Positions 7,580 through 16,603 of a DNA stretch of 64,000 nucleotides are shown here, piece by piece. The notes under the pieces are model-generated. The model saw nothing but the letters and a program-made list of their open reading frames with translations. It made no database searches and was not told where the DNA came from. The position numbers were made by a program, and so were the translations under genes. The stretch is from Antrihabitans stalagmiti (GTDB lineage: Bacteria; Actinomycetota; Actinomycetes; Mycobacteriales; Mycobacteriaceae): the NCBI RefSeq assembly GCF_016482825.1, contig NZ_JAEMNV010000003.1, positions 434,001-498,000 on the forward strand, in the 5' to 3' direction. Each line of letters begins with the position of its first letter. Position 1 is the first letter of the stretch.

Positions 7580-8254
7580 ATGAATCGAACGACTGCACCC
7601 GTCGTGGCTGGACTAGTCGGTGCGGGCGTGTTGCTCGCTGTCGGCGGCAATTTGCATCCACGGGGATCGGGCGACGAGGTCGACGACTACCTGGCATCGA
7701 TGCTCGGCCAAAGCACCTGGGCTGCATCGCATCTCACGCAATTGATCGCACTCGTCCTCGTTGTTCCGACCTACCTTGCAGCCCGCCGCGCGGGTGTGTT
7801 CGGACGCGATGTGGATATCTGGTTGCTCGTCGCGGCCTGCGGGTCGACGCTCGGTGCCGTCGAGTTGATACCGCACGTGCTGGCATCCAGAGAACTGGAC
7901 GGTGTGGTCTCTGGAACGGCTACCCCGATCCTCGACGTGCACCTGTTCTTGCAGATGTTTGCAACTCCAGCGCTCGGTTTGACGACCGCTGCTCTTGCTC
8001 TTGCGGTCGCTCGCGATGCGGGCACCAAGCCGGCGTGGATTCTCGGCGGCATCGCTGCTGTGACCGGTACGGCGTATGCATTCGCGGGACCTCTGACGTC
8101 GCTGACCGAGAACGTCGCCTTCACGCCGCTGTTTCCGGCGCAGTCAGGGTTGGCGCTGTGGATGATCGGAACGGGCGTCCGGCTGGCGCTCCGGGAGCGG
8201 GAGCGGGAGCGGGAGTCGGCCGAGCGGGAAGAGCCGGCGCTCCGCGCCTCGTGA
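7580..8254 (+). CDS. Hypothetical multi-pass membrane protein
   Basis: The protein has 224 residues and about six hydrophobic segments (VVAGLVGAGVLLAVGG, LTQLIALVLVVPTYLA, WLLVAACGSTLGAVELI, MFATPALGLTTAALALAVA, AWILGGIAAVTGTAYAFAG, and a segment near GLALWMIGTGV). It resembles small actinobacterial DUF4386-like membrane proteins, but I do not recognise a defined family. The C-terminal tail is highly charged (RERERERESAEREE), encoded by four direct CGGGAG units at 8192-8215. GAGG precedes the ATG. It is divergent from a TetR gene and probably regulated by it. The stop codon lies inside a perfect 17-bp hairpin. Confidence 0.75.
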   Translation: MNRTTAPVVAGLVGAGVLLAVGGNLHPRGSGDEVDDYLASMLGQSTWAASHLTQLIALVLVVPTYLAARRAGVFGRDVDIWLLVAACGSTLGAVELIPHVLASRELDGVVSGTATPILDVHLFLQMFATPALGLTTAALALAVARDAGTKPAWILGGIAAVTGTAYAFAGPLTSLTENVAFTPLFPAQSGLALWMIGTGVRLALRERERERESAEREEPALRAS

Positions 8255-8293
8255 GTCTTTTCGGTGGTTCCGCCCTCCGAAAAGACTCACGAG
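8248..8293. terminator. Perfect 17-bp inverted repeat at gene end, terminator-like
   Basis: The arms CTCGTGAGTCTTTTCGG (8248-8264) and its exact complement (8277-8293) enclose a 12-base loop. The left arm contains the TGA of the membrane-protein gene. No T-run follows, so it could be a U-less actinobacterial terminator or a dispersed hairpin repeat. Confidence 0.6.
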
Positions 8294-8368
8294 TAGTGGG
8301 CGGAATTGTGTTGTTGTGCAGGGACTTTGCGTCGGAAGTGTGTCGGTGGGTGCCGCTAGAGTTAGCAC

Positions 8369-9766
8369 ATGCTTTCGAACCCGACACCGCACCCCGCCAC
8401 CCGGGTGGACGCTGCGGTGACGATGATCGAAGCAGGATTGCGCGAGTTGCGCGAGGCCGGATTCACCGAATTGTCGACAGGCCAACAACGCCTCGCCATG
8501 CTGGCGCGCCTCGAAGCAGCCGTCCGTACGATACCGAGCGTCGGCAACACCCTCATCGCCATCATGCAGCGCGAATTCCGGTGTGGCGAACTCGGCGACA
8601 ACAACCTCGCCAACACCCTCGCCGACTCGTTGCGGATCACCCCGCACGATGCTCGCACTCGTATTCGCGTAGCCGACGACCTCGCCGCGCGCACGACCTT
8701 CTCCGGTGCACCGCTTGACCCTGTCATGCCCAACACCGCCGCAGCTCAAGCCGACGGCGCTATCGGTGTCGAGCATGTGCAGGTGATCCGCGACTTCTTT
8801 CGCCACGTCCCACTCCACGTCGACGAGGAAACGAAGGAACTCGCCGAAACGAAACTCGCGGCGCAAGCCCGCATGCTGCGGCCGGATCAACTACGGACGG
8901 CGGCGAACCGGATTCTGGGGTATCTGAACCCGGACGGTCCGCAGCCGGAAGCAGAACGGGCGCGTAAACGTAGTTTCACTCTCGGCCCCCAGGGTGCGGA
9001 TTTGATGACGAAAGGCAGTTTCTGCGTCGACCCGGAACTACGCGCGTATTTGGAGGCGGCGTTCGCGAAGTACGCCAAACCAGGTGTCCTCAACCTGGCG
9101 GACGAGGCGTCGACGGTCGAGGAGGAACCCGCGGCCGAGACGGTCGAGCGTGATGATCGGTCCCTGGAGAAACGGCAGCACGACGCACTCAAAGCGATCC
9201 TGCGCGATGCTTTGGCGTCCGGAACGTTGGGCCAACACCGGGGGTTGCCGGTGACGGTGGTGGCGACGATGACGGTCAAGGAACTCGAAGACGCGTCCGG
9301 GACCGCGATCACCGGCGGTGGATCACTACTGCCGATCCGGGATGTGCTGCGGATGGCACGGCACGCTCATCACTACCTGACGTTGTTCGATGATGATGGT
9401 CGTCCGATCTACCTCGGTCGGTCCAAGCGGCTCGCCGAGGGCAACCAACGCCTCGTCTGCTTCGCCAAGGACAAAGGGTGCACGTTCCCGGGCTGTTCGC
9501 GGCCGTCCAATATGTGCCAGTGCCATCATTGCCGGGAGTGGGTTGCTCAACTCGGGCTCACCGATGTCGATCAACTGGCACTGGTGTGCGATGCGCACCA
9601 TCCGCTGGCGGGATTGAAAGACACTGACTGGCAGACCGTCGTCGCCGGACCTGATCATCAGTATCCGGGTCGGATTCTGTGGGTTCCTCCGAAACATATC
9701 GACCCGACTCGAAAGCCCCGAATCAATCACTATTTCCATCCCCACGAATATTGGGACCTCGTCTGA
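8369..9766 (+). CDS. 13E12 repeat family protein (DUF222 with HNH nuclease motif)
   Basis: This 465-residue protein has an N-terminal DUF222 helical region and a C-terminal HNH-type zinc site: CTFPGCSRPSNMCQCHHCREW, then ALVCDAHH, with Cys pairs and the His core. Mycobacteriales genomes carry many copies of this family, which are thought to be selfish or mobile nuclease-like genes of uncertain function. The ATG at 8369 lacks a strong ribosome site. Upstream is the hairpin at 8248-8293. A second, diverged member is at 59448-60725. In the HNH core the usual DAHH is QCHH here, so activity is uncertain. Confidence 0.9.
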   Translation: MLSNPTPHPATRVDAAVTMIEAGLRELREAGFTELSTGQQRLAMLARLEAAVRTIPSVGNTLIAIMQREFRCGELGDNNLANTLADSLRITPHDARTRIRVADDLAARTTFSGAPLDPVMPNTAAAQADGAIGVEHVQVIRDFFRHVPLHVDEETKELAETKLAAQARMLRPDQLRTAANRILGYLNPDGPQPEAERARKRSFTLGPQGADLMTKGSFCVDPELRAYLEAAFAKYAKPGVLNLADEASTVEEEPAAETVERDDRSLEKRQHDALKAILRDALASGTLGQHRGLPVTVVATMTVKELEDASGTAITGGGSLLPIRDVLRMARHAHHYLTLFDDDGRPIYLGRSKRLAEGNQRLVCFAKDKGCTFPGCSRPSNMCQCHHCREWVAQLGLTDVDQLALVCDAHHPLAGLKDTDWQTVVAGPDHQYPGRILWVPPKHIDPTRKPRINHYFHPHEYWDLV

Positions 9767-9873
9767 GTGATGGCAGCTCGGCGGGTTGGTGCAACGCTCA
9801 TGAGAAGCCGATCACACGCGCACGTCTCGATCGCCTTCGGCGACGAACACACGGTATGCGGGAGAACGCGAAG

Positions 9874-10461
9874 GTGCGTGGCTACGTCCTTGTCTTGCCT
9901 GGTGGCAAACCGGAGAGTGTCGACGAGTATCAGCCATGGCGATTGGCTGGGCTGCGAACCGCGTTGGTGACACGAGCCCTTCGGGCCAAGCTCGCCCCGG
10001 GTTACGTTGTCGAGCAACTCGATTACCGTTATCGCGGCTGGAATGCGCCCGATTTGCCTGCGGTCCGTGACGGCGAAGCGGCGTTACGTTCTGCGCGTAA
10101 CCGTTTCGGTCCTGTACCGGTTGTCCTTGTCGGGCATTCGATGGGCGGCCGAGTAGCCGCTCATCTGGCCGAAGGGCCCGAGGGTGGATCTGTCATCGGA
10201 GTTGTTGCACTTGCGCCGTGGTGGCCGAACGACGAGGGACGGCTGATGCCGGCTGGAAAGAAGCTGCAGGTTCTGCACGGCACCGCCGACAGGTGGACCG
10301 ATCCGGTCGCCTCGCGGCGTCAAACCGAACACGCGGCCGCACGCGGAGTGCAAGCGGAGTGGCGGGCCTTCGACGGTGCTGGCCACTTCATGCTAAACCG
10401 GCCGTGGCGCTGGCATCGGCTGACGGCCGAGTTCGTAGACGCGATGCTTGGCGTGACATGA
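9874..10461 (+). CDS. Alpha/beta hydrolase, dienelactone-hydrolase-like
   Basis: The product is a compact hydrolase of 195 residues. Motifs are the opening strand YVLVLPGGKPES, the nucleophile elbow GHSMGGR, the acid region LHGTADRWTDP and the terminal His in DGAGHFM. This is the full catalytic triad order of a minimal alpha/beta hydrolase. I prefer the GTG at 9874, which has GGGAG nine bases upstream; an ATG at 9856 is in frame. The gene is isolated between the 13E12 gene and a convergent TetR gene. The substrate is unknown. Confidence 0.83.
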   Translation: MRGYVLVLPGGKPESVDEYQPWRLAGLRTALVTRALRAKLAPGYVVEQLDYRYRGWNAPDLPAVRDGEAALRSARNRFGPVPVVLVGHSMGGRVAAHLAEGPEGGSVIGVVALAPWWPNDEGRLMPAGKKLQVLHGTADRWTDPVASRRQTEHAAARGVQAEWRAFDGAGHFMLNRPWRWHRLTAEFVDAMLGVT

Positions 10462-10492
10462 ACCGCGCCAAGCGTTTTCGTCGACGCCGACC

Positions 10493-11194
10493 CTAGGCGC
10501 TGTTGGGCTGTGCGCCCCTTGTTCCGGTCATGATGAGCGCGGTTGCGGCGTCGATGTAGCTGTCGGCATCGATCGGGTGCTGTTCGGTGCGAGCGGCTTG
10601 CAGAACAGCCATGAGGATGATGCCGACGATCGCTTTGGCGGTTTCGGTGGTGTCCAGATTGCTGCGGAGGACGCCTGCATCGACGCCTCTGTCGAGATAA
10701 CCGGCGACAAGTGACTGCGCAAGATCGACGAGGCCGTACCATCGCGTCGTCAGTGCGTCGTCGATCGTGTTCGATTCCAGCGCAAGAAATTTCGCGAGCC
10801 GGGGACGAGCGGCAAAGGCATCGCCGATACGTAGTCCTATCGTGCGAAACTGCTGCTCCACGACTGCAAGTGACTCGGCTCCTGGCAGAACGTCGTCGAG
10901 CAGGATGTCGCCGAGGATCTTCTCGACTCCGAAATCGATTACGGGATCGAGGATTTCGCGTTTGTTGCCGAATGCCTTGTAGTAGGTGCCGAAGCCGAGT
11001 CCCGCCTGAGCGGTGATGTCGGCGATCGATGTTGCGTGATAGCCCTTGTCGAGAAAGACCGTGTAGGCGGCGTCGACGAGCTTCTGCCGTCGTGCATCGA
11101 CCTCTTCGGGTGTGGCTTTGGGCCGACCTCTCTTGCGAGCAGGCGCAGCATCCGACGTCACCCGGTGAGGGTATCGGACAAGGTGAGAGGTCAT
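10493..11194 (-). CDS. TetR/AcrR family regulator
   Basis: The protein has 233 residues. A basic arm ([15 protein letters not shown]) precedes the HTH ([47 protein letters not shown]). The ATG at 11194 forms an ATGA overlap with the ferredoxin stop; a GTG at 11161 is an alternative. It is the last gene of an operon with the MpaB-type oxygenase and ferredoxin, so it is probably an autoregulator of that unit. Likely sites are the overlapping palindromes upstream of the oxygenase at 12724-12749, though the divergent TetR gene competes for that assignment. Confidence 0.9.
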   Translation of the reverse strand: MTSHLVRYPHRVTSDAAPARKRGRPKATPEEVDARRQKLVDAAYTVFLDKGYHATSIADITAQAGLGFGTYYKAFGNKREILDPVIDFGVEKILGDILLDDVLPGAESLAVVEQQFRTIGLRIGDAFAARPRLAKFLALESNTIDDALTTRWYGLVDLAQSLVAGYLDRGVDAGVLRSNLDTTETAKAIVGIILMAVLQAARTEQHPIDADSYIDAATALIMTGTRGAQPNSA

Positions 11195-11586
11195 TGCAGC
11201 CATCGCCGCGCCAGCTTGCCAAGGCTCACCCACACAGGAGGCACCTCGTGCTTCTCCTGCGCGGACCGAATCGCGGGGATGGGACGCGCCGCGACGCACG
11301 CTGCGTCGCGGTCACGTCGTCCGATCGCGGCCGCGCCACCTGGTGAGCCGAGGTCGGTGAAGAAGTCGACGTTGGCGTCGGCGTAGACGTGCCATTCGGT
11401 CGGTAGGTCCTCGGCGAAGAAGATCGCCTCGACCGGGCACGCGGGTTCGCATGCGCTGCAATCGATGCACTCGTCAGGGTGAATGTAGAGCTTTCGCGGA
11501 CCCTCGTAGATGCAATCGACCGGGCACTCGTCGATGCATGCCCGGTCCATTACATCGATGCACGGCTCGGCGATCACGTAGGACAT
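11191..11586 (-). CDS. 7Fe-type ferredoxin (3Fe-4S/4Fe-4S) with C-terminal extension
   Basis: The 131-residue ferredoxin begins [27 protein letters not shown] and has a second cluster motif [16 protein letters not shown], the layout of bacterial 7Fe ferredoxins such as mycobacterial FdxA. The usual family end ([16 protein letters not shown]...) is reached near residue 105. About 25 further residues (ending GKLARRWLQ) follow and run into the TetR start. It lies between an MpaB-type oxygenase and a TetR regulator and may shuttle electrons for an oxidative reaction. The tail looks like a read-through after loss of the normal stop, but it could be functional. Confidence 0.9.
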   Translation of the reverse strand: MSYVIAEPCIDVMDRACIDECPVDCIYEGPRKLYIHPDECIDCSACEPACPVEAIFFAEDLPTEWHVYADANVDFFTDLGSPGGAAAIGRRDRDAACVAARPIPAIRSAQEKHEVPPVWVSLGKLARRWLQ

Positions 11587-11596
11587 GGCGGGTCGA

Positions 11597-12673
11597 CTAT
11601 GCGGTGCTGGTGATGCGGAGTTCCGTGGTGGTCGCCTCGTTGCTGACGAAAGGCGACTGTTCCTTGTCCGAATGCCGGTTGCCTGGGCCCGCTTGGCGGA
11701 CGACCAGATGTAGATCCTCACGTATCTCAGGATCGGCAAGCGGAAGGTTCGGGTCGGACTCGAGCGCTTGCCGCATCATGCCCCAACCCTCCGGGCTGAT
11801 GATGCTGGCGATGGTCGTGCGCAGCGGCTCGACAGCCAGGGCCTTGGTTGCACCACGCACTGCAATCTCGGCCAAGCTGATGCTCACCTTCGACGGATGA
11901 AAACGCGCCATTTCCAATAGGTCCGGGGTGAGATGACGTGCGAAGGCGGTCGACGCGATGCGTAAACCTGGCTGACCGACGATCATCGGCCAGAACGGAT
12001 CTCGCGGCGGGCGCAGCAAGAAGTCGACATCACGAGACCCTTTCAGACCGAGCGCCATCTGCGGCATCCAGCCGAGTGCGATCTCGCGGCATCCTTCGAA
12101 CGTCAGCGGCACATCCTTCGGATCGACACCGACCAACTGAGCAAACGGGACGTTCTCGCGTGCGAAGCGATCTTTCTCCGACCGGCTGAGACCCGAACTG
12201 AACTGGTCGAAGCATTCTCCGAGGCTGACTATTCCGAGAGCGTGTGTCCACAACGCCATCTCGAGGTCGGTGCCGTGGTACTCGCGCCCGGTGATCGGGT
12301 CCAGACCGTTGATGTGCGAGTGCACCCGGAACAGCGTGCGACCCGCGCGGATCGCGGACTCGGAATCGCCGAACGAGGCCATCTGAAAGAACATGATGGA
12401 ACGCCGCGCCCGAGTCAGCGGATCGGTGCGCATCACGCTGTGGGTCGACACAGACTCGGCGACGAGGGGGTCGAACAACACCTCGATGGCGCCCCGCAGG
12501 ATGCCGAGCACCAGGGGGAGTGGTGAGCGGCGCGACATCTCCCAGTTCACCGATGTTGGGCCGTAGAAGCCGTTGTCGGGACGCGGCGCCAGTCGGACGG
12601 CGTTCATCCGTTCCACATCTTTCACCAGATGTTGGTCGGCGAGCTTGCGAAGGTCGGTAACGGCACTACGCAT
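11597..12673 (-). CDS. MpaB/latex-clearing-protein family oxygenase (DUF2236)
   Basis: The 358-residue protein matches the DUF2236/MpaB family, which includes haem-containing latex-clearing proteins and mycophenolic-acid-pathway MpaB. Recognisable blocks are [49 protein letters not shown] and [17 protein letters not shown] precedes the ATG by seven bases. It leads an operon with a 7Fe ferredoxin and a TetR gene. Members cleave or oxidise hydrophobic double-bond substrates; the ferredoxin neighbour fits a redox role. The substrate is unknown. Two overlapping palindromes lie 50-75 bases upstream. Confidence 0.85.
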   Translation of the reverse strand: MRSAVTDLRKLADQHLVKDVERMNAVRLAPRPDNGFYGPTSVNWEMSRRSPLPLVLGILRGAIEVLFDPLVAESVSTHSVMRTDPLTRARRSIMFFQMASFGDSESAIRAGRTLFRVHSHINGLDPITGREYHGTDLEMALWTHALGIVSLGECFDQFSSGLSRSEKDRFARENVPFAQLVGVDPKDVPLTFEGCREIALGWMPQMALGLKGSRDVDFLLRPPRDPFWPMIVGQPGLRIASTAFARHLTPDLLEMARFHPSKVSISLAEIAVRGATKALAVEPLRTTIASIISPEGWGMMRQALESDPNLPLADPEIREDLHLVVRQAGPGNRHSDKEQSPFVSNEATTTELRITSTA

Positions 12674-12723
12674 CGTGGAACTCCTTTGTTCTCGTCGTAG
12701 GGCTGATTTTCAGCCGCGAAATT

Positions 12724-12749
12724 ATCGTGACATCAATATCACGATATTG
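12724..12749. promoter_or_regulatory. Two overlapping palindromes, candidate operators
   Basis: CAATATCACGATATTG (12734-12749) is a perfect 16-bp palindrome. ATCGTGA (12724-12730) and TCACGAT (12739-12745) form a second perfect inverted repeat overlapping it. They sit between the MpaB-type operon and the LmrA-type TetR gene. The overlap suggests either two competing sites or a cooperative site for one TetR protein. Confidence 0.65.
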
Positions 12750-12842
12750 CAATCACGTAATTCCAGTTTCGACGAAAGCTGTCAAAGCTATCGCCCACCT
12801 CCTCCACGTACTATGACGGCAGGCATACAACGAGGAGCAGGC

Positions 12843-13412
12843 GTGGGACGACGATCGGATGCGCGCGAGAAGATGTTGCTGAGTGCGGTCGCGTTGTTCC
12901 GGCGGCACGGAATCGATGGCACGGCGATCGGTGAGGTCATCGCCGACGCGGATGCACCGCGCGGTTCGATCTATCATCACTTCCCTGGCGGAAAGGCGCA
13001 GCTCGCCGAAGAGGCGACGCGGATGGCGGGCGCAGCGGTGACCGCCGCAGTTGCTCATCAACTCGCCGCAGATGGCCCGGAGGCCACCCTCACGTTTCTT
13101 ATCGACACCTTCCGAAAAGAATTGCTGGACAGTGATTTTACCTCCGGTTGTCCCATCGGTGCGGCGGCACTCGAAGGCGGTGGGACGCCGGCAGCGCGCG
13201 CTGCAGCAGGCGAATCCTTCGCGATGTGGGAGTCGATGGTCGCGGCCGCGCTCTGGCAGCGAGGCTTGGCACTCGAGCGCGCCGAAGCGCTGGCAACAAC
13301 GGTGATCGCGGCGCTGGAGGGGGCCATCATGCTGTCGAAGGCTCAGCGCAGCACACGTGCGCTCGACCGCATCGAAGCCGGACTGCCAGCGCTTGTGCCC
13401 GACATGCTGTGA
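12843..13412 (+). CDS. TetR regulator, LmrA/YxaF type
   Basis: This 189-residue protein has the HTH EKMLLSAVALFRRHGIDGTAIGEVIADADAPRGSIYHHFPGGKAQL, whose SIYHHFPGGK ending is the hallmark of the LmrA/YxaF subgroup that controls multidrug exporters. The GTG at 12843 has GAGGAG five bases upstream, stronger than the ATG at 12813. It is followed by a DHA2-type exporter gene with a perfect palindrome in between. The likely role is drug-responsive repression of that exporter. Confidence 0.92.
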   Translation: MGRRSDAREKMLLSAVALFRRHGIDGTAIGEVIADADAPRGSIYHHFPGGKAQLAEEATRMAGAAVTAAVAHQLAADGPEATLTFLIDTFRKELLDSDFTSGCPIGAAALEGGGTPAARAAAGESFAMWESMVAAALWQRGLALERAEALATTVIAALEGAIMLSKAQRSTRALDRIEAGLPALVPDML

Positions 13413-13465
13413 CGCCTGTCACGTAATCGGTAGGCGTGCATCGCCCATCACTATCTCCACTTTTT

Positions 13466-13483
13466 CTATGCACAAGTGCATAG
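13466..13483. promoter_or_regulatory. Perfect 18-bp palindrome upstream of exporter
   Basis: CTATGCACAAGTGCATAG has 8-bp arms around AA and lies about 45 bases before the exporter ATG. It is the natural operator for the LmrA-type TetR encoded just upstream. Binding is inferred. Confidence 0.7.
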
Positions 13484-13528
13484 GTTTTGAGGCGGCCCAA
13501 CAGAGCCCCAATGGAGAGGTGACTGCAC

Positions 13529-15172
13529 ATGACCGCGACCGCAAACCACACGACCACCGGATGGCAGGTGAGCGCAACGGGGACCCGGGTAGTCCGTCCC
13601 GTCCTCGCGCTGATCGTCCTGTGCCTCGCAGAAATGCTCGTGCTACTCGACAACACGATCGTCAACGTCGCGTTGCCGTCGATGAGTACCGCCCTGCAGG
13701 GCAGCTTCAGCAGCCTGCAATGGATCGTCGACGCCTACGTTTTGACCTTCGCCGGTCTGCTCCTCGCCTTCGGGCATCTCGGTGATCGGTACGGCCGCCG
13801 CAAGGTGATGGTCATCGGCCTCGTCGGAGTCGGCGTCATGTCGCTCGCTGGGGCGTTCGTCGGTGGGATCGGGCAAATCATCGCAGTCCGTGCCGGCATG
13901 GGAGTGTTCGCGGCGGCTGTGTTCCCGGCGACGTTGGCGCTGCTCACGGGCCTGTTCAGCGACCCTCGCGCACGGGCGGCAGCGATCGCGGCCTGGACCG
14001 CAATGGCGGGCGTCGCAATTGCCCTCGGCCCGACTGTCGGTGGCTGGCTGCTCGAACACTTCTCGTGGCGTTCGGTGTTCTGGATCAACGTCCCCCTCGC
14101 CGCTGCACTGGTCGTCGCCGCGCTGCTGCTCGTACCGGAGTCACGCGCGCCGCACAGTGGGCCACTGGACGTGCTCGGTATCGTGTTGTCGCTGTCGGGC
14201 ATCACCGCGCTCGTCTGGGCGATCATCGAAGCGCCGCACAACGGCTGGACCTCGCAGGTCACGCTCACCGGATACGGCGTCGCACTCGCCTGCCTCGCCC
14301 TGTTCGTATGGCGCGAGTTGAAAGCCCCCTACCCGGTGCTGAACCTACGTCTGCTCACCAACCGCAGATTCTCCTTTCCCGCGCTGTCGATCACCGTCGC
14401 GTACTTCTCGATGTTCGGATTTCTGTTCCTGATCACGCAGTACTTCCAAGGCGTTCGTGAGTACAGCCCGCTCGAATTCGGCCTGCACTCGCTGCCGTTT
14501 GCGCTCTCGGTCGGCCTCGCTGCTCCGATCGCTGTACTGCTCGCTCAACGATTCGGTACGACGGCAGTGATCGTCACAGGTCTGCTCATCCTGGCGGTCG
14601 GCATGTACATCGCGGGTCAGGTAACCATCGATTCGCCGTACGTCGGCACGGTGCTGATCTCGATGGTGCTGATGGGCCTCGGTCTCGCGATCGTGCAGGG
14701 CCCGGCGACGGAGGCGATCATGTCCGCGGTGCCGGAAGACGAGGTCGGTGCCGGTGCGGGCGTGAACGACACGACGCGTGAAGTCGGCGGTGCGCTCGGC
14801 GTCGCTGTGCTCGGATCGATCGTCGCGTCGACCTACAAGACGCAGATCTGGCCGATCGTCGACAAGATCCCGGACACGCTCGCCAACGCGACCGACAAAG
14901 AATTTATGCGGCAGACGGCCATGAGCATCATCGGTCTGCGAGAAAAGCAGCAGGGGTCGATGTTCGCGCCGCAGATCGAGGGCATCATCACGAACATGAA
15001 GGTCGCCGTGCTCGACGGTTTCCACATCGCCAGCTACGTCACGGTCGGTGCCGTCCTCGTCTGCGCGGTTGTGGTTGCCATCGCGCTGCCGTGGCGACGT
15101 GACGCTGCCCAGCGGTCGATGTTGCTGGGCTGGGCCGATAAACCGAAGGAACCGGAGTCGACGCGGATGTAA
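13529..15172 (+). CDS. MFS drug exporter, DHA2 (EmrB/QacA) family, 14 TM
   Basis: The 547-residue transporter has motif D1 in TM1 (LDNTIVNVALPSM), motif A (GHLGDRYGRRK) and the DHA2 motif C region (GPTVGGWLLEHFSWRSVFWINVP). Its length and hydrophobic pattern fit 14 transmembrane segments. It should export cationic or lipophilic drugs by proton antiport in the cytoplasmic membrane. GAGAGG precedes the ATG. It is adjacent to an LmrA-type TetR gene and a palindromic operator, the typical layout of a drug-inducible pump. Confidence 0.93.
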   Translation: MTATANHTTTGWQVSATGTRVVRPVLALIVLCLAEMLVLLDNTIVNVALPSMSTALQGSFSSLQWIVDAYVLTFAGLLLAFGHLGDRYGRRKVMVIGLVGVGVMSLAGAFVGGIGQIIAVRAGMGVFAAAVFPATLALLTGLFSDPRARAAAIAAWTAMAGVAIALGPTVGGWLLEHFSWRSVFWINVPLAAALVVAALLLVPESRAPHSGPLDVLGIVLSLSGITALVWAIIEAPHNGWTSQVTLTGYGVALACLALFVWRELKAPYPVLNLRLLTNRRFSFPALSITVAYFSMFGFLFLITQYFQGVREYSPLEFGLHSLPFALSVGLAAPIAVLLAQRFGTTAVIVTGLLILAVGMYIAGQVTIDSPYVGTVLISMVLMGLGLAIVQGPATEAIMSAVPEDEVGAGAGVNDTTREVGGALGVAVLGSIVASTYKTQIWPIVDKIPDTLANATDKEFMRQTAMSIIGLREKQQGSMFAPQIEGIITNMKVAVLDGFHIASYVTVGAVLVCAVVVAIALPWRRDAAQRSMLLGWADKPKEPESTRM

Positions 15173-15175
15173 CCG

Positions 15176-15586
15176 TCAGCGGTTCTTCGCAGGCCTGTTC
15201 GTAGCTGCTGCTCGCTCGGCGGCCTTCGCCTTGATCCGCTCGTTCTCTTTCAGCACGGCGGCGTAACTCTCGCGCTCGCGGACCAGCCACGGCGGCTGGT
15301 TCGCGAGCAGTTCGTCGATCTCGGCGGCCGTGAGTGCATCGCTGACGTCCGCACGCGTAAGACCCGTGTTGGATACGCCGAGCTTCTTCGACACGACATC
15401 ACGCGGGAACGGGCCCGTCTTCCGAAGTTCGACAAGCCATTCCGGCGGATTCGTGCGCAGTTCGTCGAGCTCGGCGCGAGTTATCGTCGAGTTCTGGAAC
15501 GCCTCGGGCGTCGCGGGGAGGTAGATGCCGAGCTTGTTCGCCGCGGTCAAAGGCTTCATCGTTTGCTGCTGCTTATCCGGGCTCAC
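15176..15586 (-). CDS. DUF5997 family protein
   Basis: The 136-residue protein matches actinobacterial DUF5997. Visible blocks are MKPLTAANKLGIYLPATPEAFQ, two TRAELDELRTNPPEWLVELR-like modules (the second around AAEIDELLANQPPWLVRER) and a basic, helical C-terminal tail. The internal duplication of the NPPEWL/NQPPWL motif suggests a two-lobed fold. GTG at 15586 is taken as start; an ATG at 15559 (MKPLTAANK) is possible. It is divergent from a LysR gene by 62 bases. Function is unknown. Confidence 0.8.
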   Translation of the reverse strand: MSPDKQQQTMKPLTAANKLGIYLPATPEAFQNSTITRAELDELRTNPPEWLVELRKTGPFPRDVVSKKLGVSNTGLTRADVSDALTAAEIDELLANQPPWLVRERESYAAVLKENERIKAKAAERAAATNRPAKNR

Positions 15587-15648
15587 GACATCAAGGGTAT
15601 CCGGGGCGCTGCGATCATTTACCGCGCAGGTGCAATAGCCTTCGTGAA

Positions 15649-16578
15649 ATGAGCGAGTTCTCCTCCGACGACGTACAACGCCTGACGTGGTTCGTCGCCG
15701 TCGCGGAGGAGCTACATTTCGGCCGCGCCGCGAAAACGCTCAACATTGCTCGGCAGAAACTCAGCGCCGCCGTCATCGAATTGGAAGCCGAGCTGGGACA
15801 CAAGCTGTTCGTTCCCGGCGCACAGCCGACCGAACTCAGCGCCGAGGGACATGCACTCCTTCTCGAGGCGCGTGAGTTCCTCGCAGCCGAGGCGGCGAAG
15901 CGTGCCGAGGAGGTGCCGGTCACGGTGGCAGGCCTTCGTGTCGGCTTCGTTCCCGGTGTCACCGTGAGCAAATGGACCCGAATCTGGAGCGAGCGGTTCC
16001 CGACCGTTCCGCTCGACGTGGTTCCCGTCGAGGCAGCTGATCAGGAGCAGGCGCTGCGCGACGAGCGTGTCGACATGGCGTTCGTCCGGCTCCCGATCGA
16101 ACGTGACGGTATGAAGGCGATACCGCTCTATCGCGAGACGCCCGTCGTCGTCGTTCCGAAAGAACACCTCTTTGCGATGGTCGAGCTGATCGCCACCGCG
16201 GACCTCGTCGACGAGCAGGTACATGCGGCCGACGACATCGACTCGATCACGGCGACCTTCGAGCTCGTCGCAGCCGGTGTCGGTGTTGTGGTCGTGCCAC
16301 ATTCCATCGCTCGCCTGCATGCCCGCAAGGACCTCGTCTACCGGACCGTCACCGACGCTCCCGACACCGAGATCGCGCTTGCCTGGCTTGCGGATCGTGA
16401 GACCGAGCTGTTCGAGGAGTTTGTCGGCGTTGTGCGCGGTCGGTCGCTGCACAGTTCGCGCGCACCGGCCAAGGCCGAGCCCCGACGTGCTCCGAAACCG
16501 AAGCCGCGCACCGCGGCCGGCGGCAGGGGACAGCCGAAGAAGCAAGTGGCCAAAGGGAAGAAACCGCGCAGGCGGTGA
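15649..16578 (+). CDS. LysR family regulator with basic C-terminal tail
   Basis: The 309-residue regulator has an N-terminal winged HTH (LTWFVAVAEELHFGRAAKTLNIARQKLSAAVIELEAELGHKLF) and the LysR substrate-binding domain (GLRVGFVPGVTVSKW..., VAAGVGVVVVPHSIARL). The last 45 residues are Lys/Arg/Pro-rich (RRAPKPKPRTAAGG, KKPRRR), longer and more basic than usual, and could add nonspecific DNA or RNA binding. It is divergent from the DUF5997 gene across 62 bases, suggesting it controls that gene. Confidence 0.9.
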   Translation: MSEFSSDDVQRLTWFVAVAEELHFGRAAKTLNIARQKLSAAVIELEAELGHKLFVPGAQPTELSAEGHALLLEAREFLAAEAAKRAEEVPVTVAGLRVGFVPGVTVSKWTRIWSERFPTVPLDVVPVEAADQEQALRDERVDMAFVRLPIERDGMKAIPLYRETPVVVVPKEHLFAMVELIATADLVDEQVHAADDIDSITATFELVAAGVGVVVVPHSIARLHARKDLVYRTVTDAPDTEIALAWLADRETELFEEFVGVVRGRSLHSSRAPAKAEPRRAPKPKPRTAAGGRGQPKKQVAKGKKPRRR

Positions 16579-16603
16579 CTTGGGCTATGTCAGCTGGGAT
16601 ACG

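Noticed and set aside
9679-9873. Longer upstream start for the 9874 hydrolase
   Set aside because: It would overlap the 13E12 gene and add a non-homologous N-terminus.
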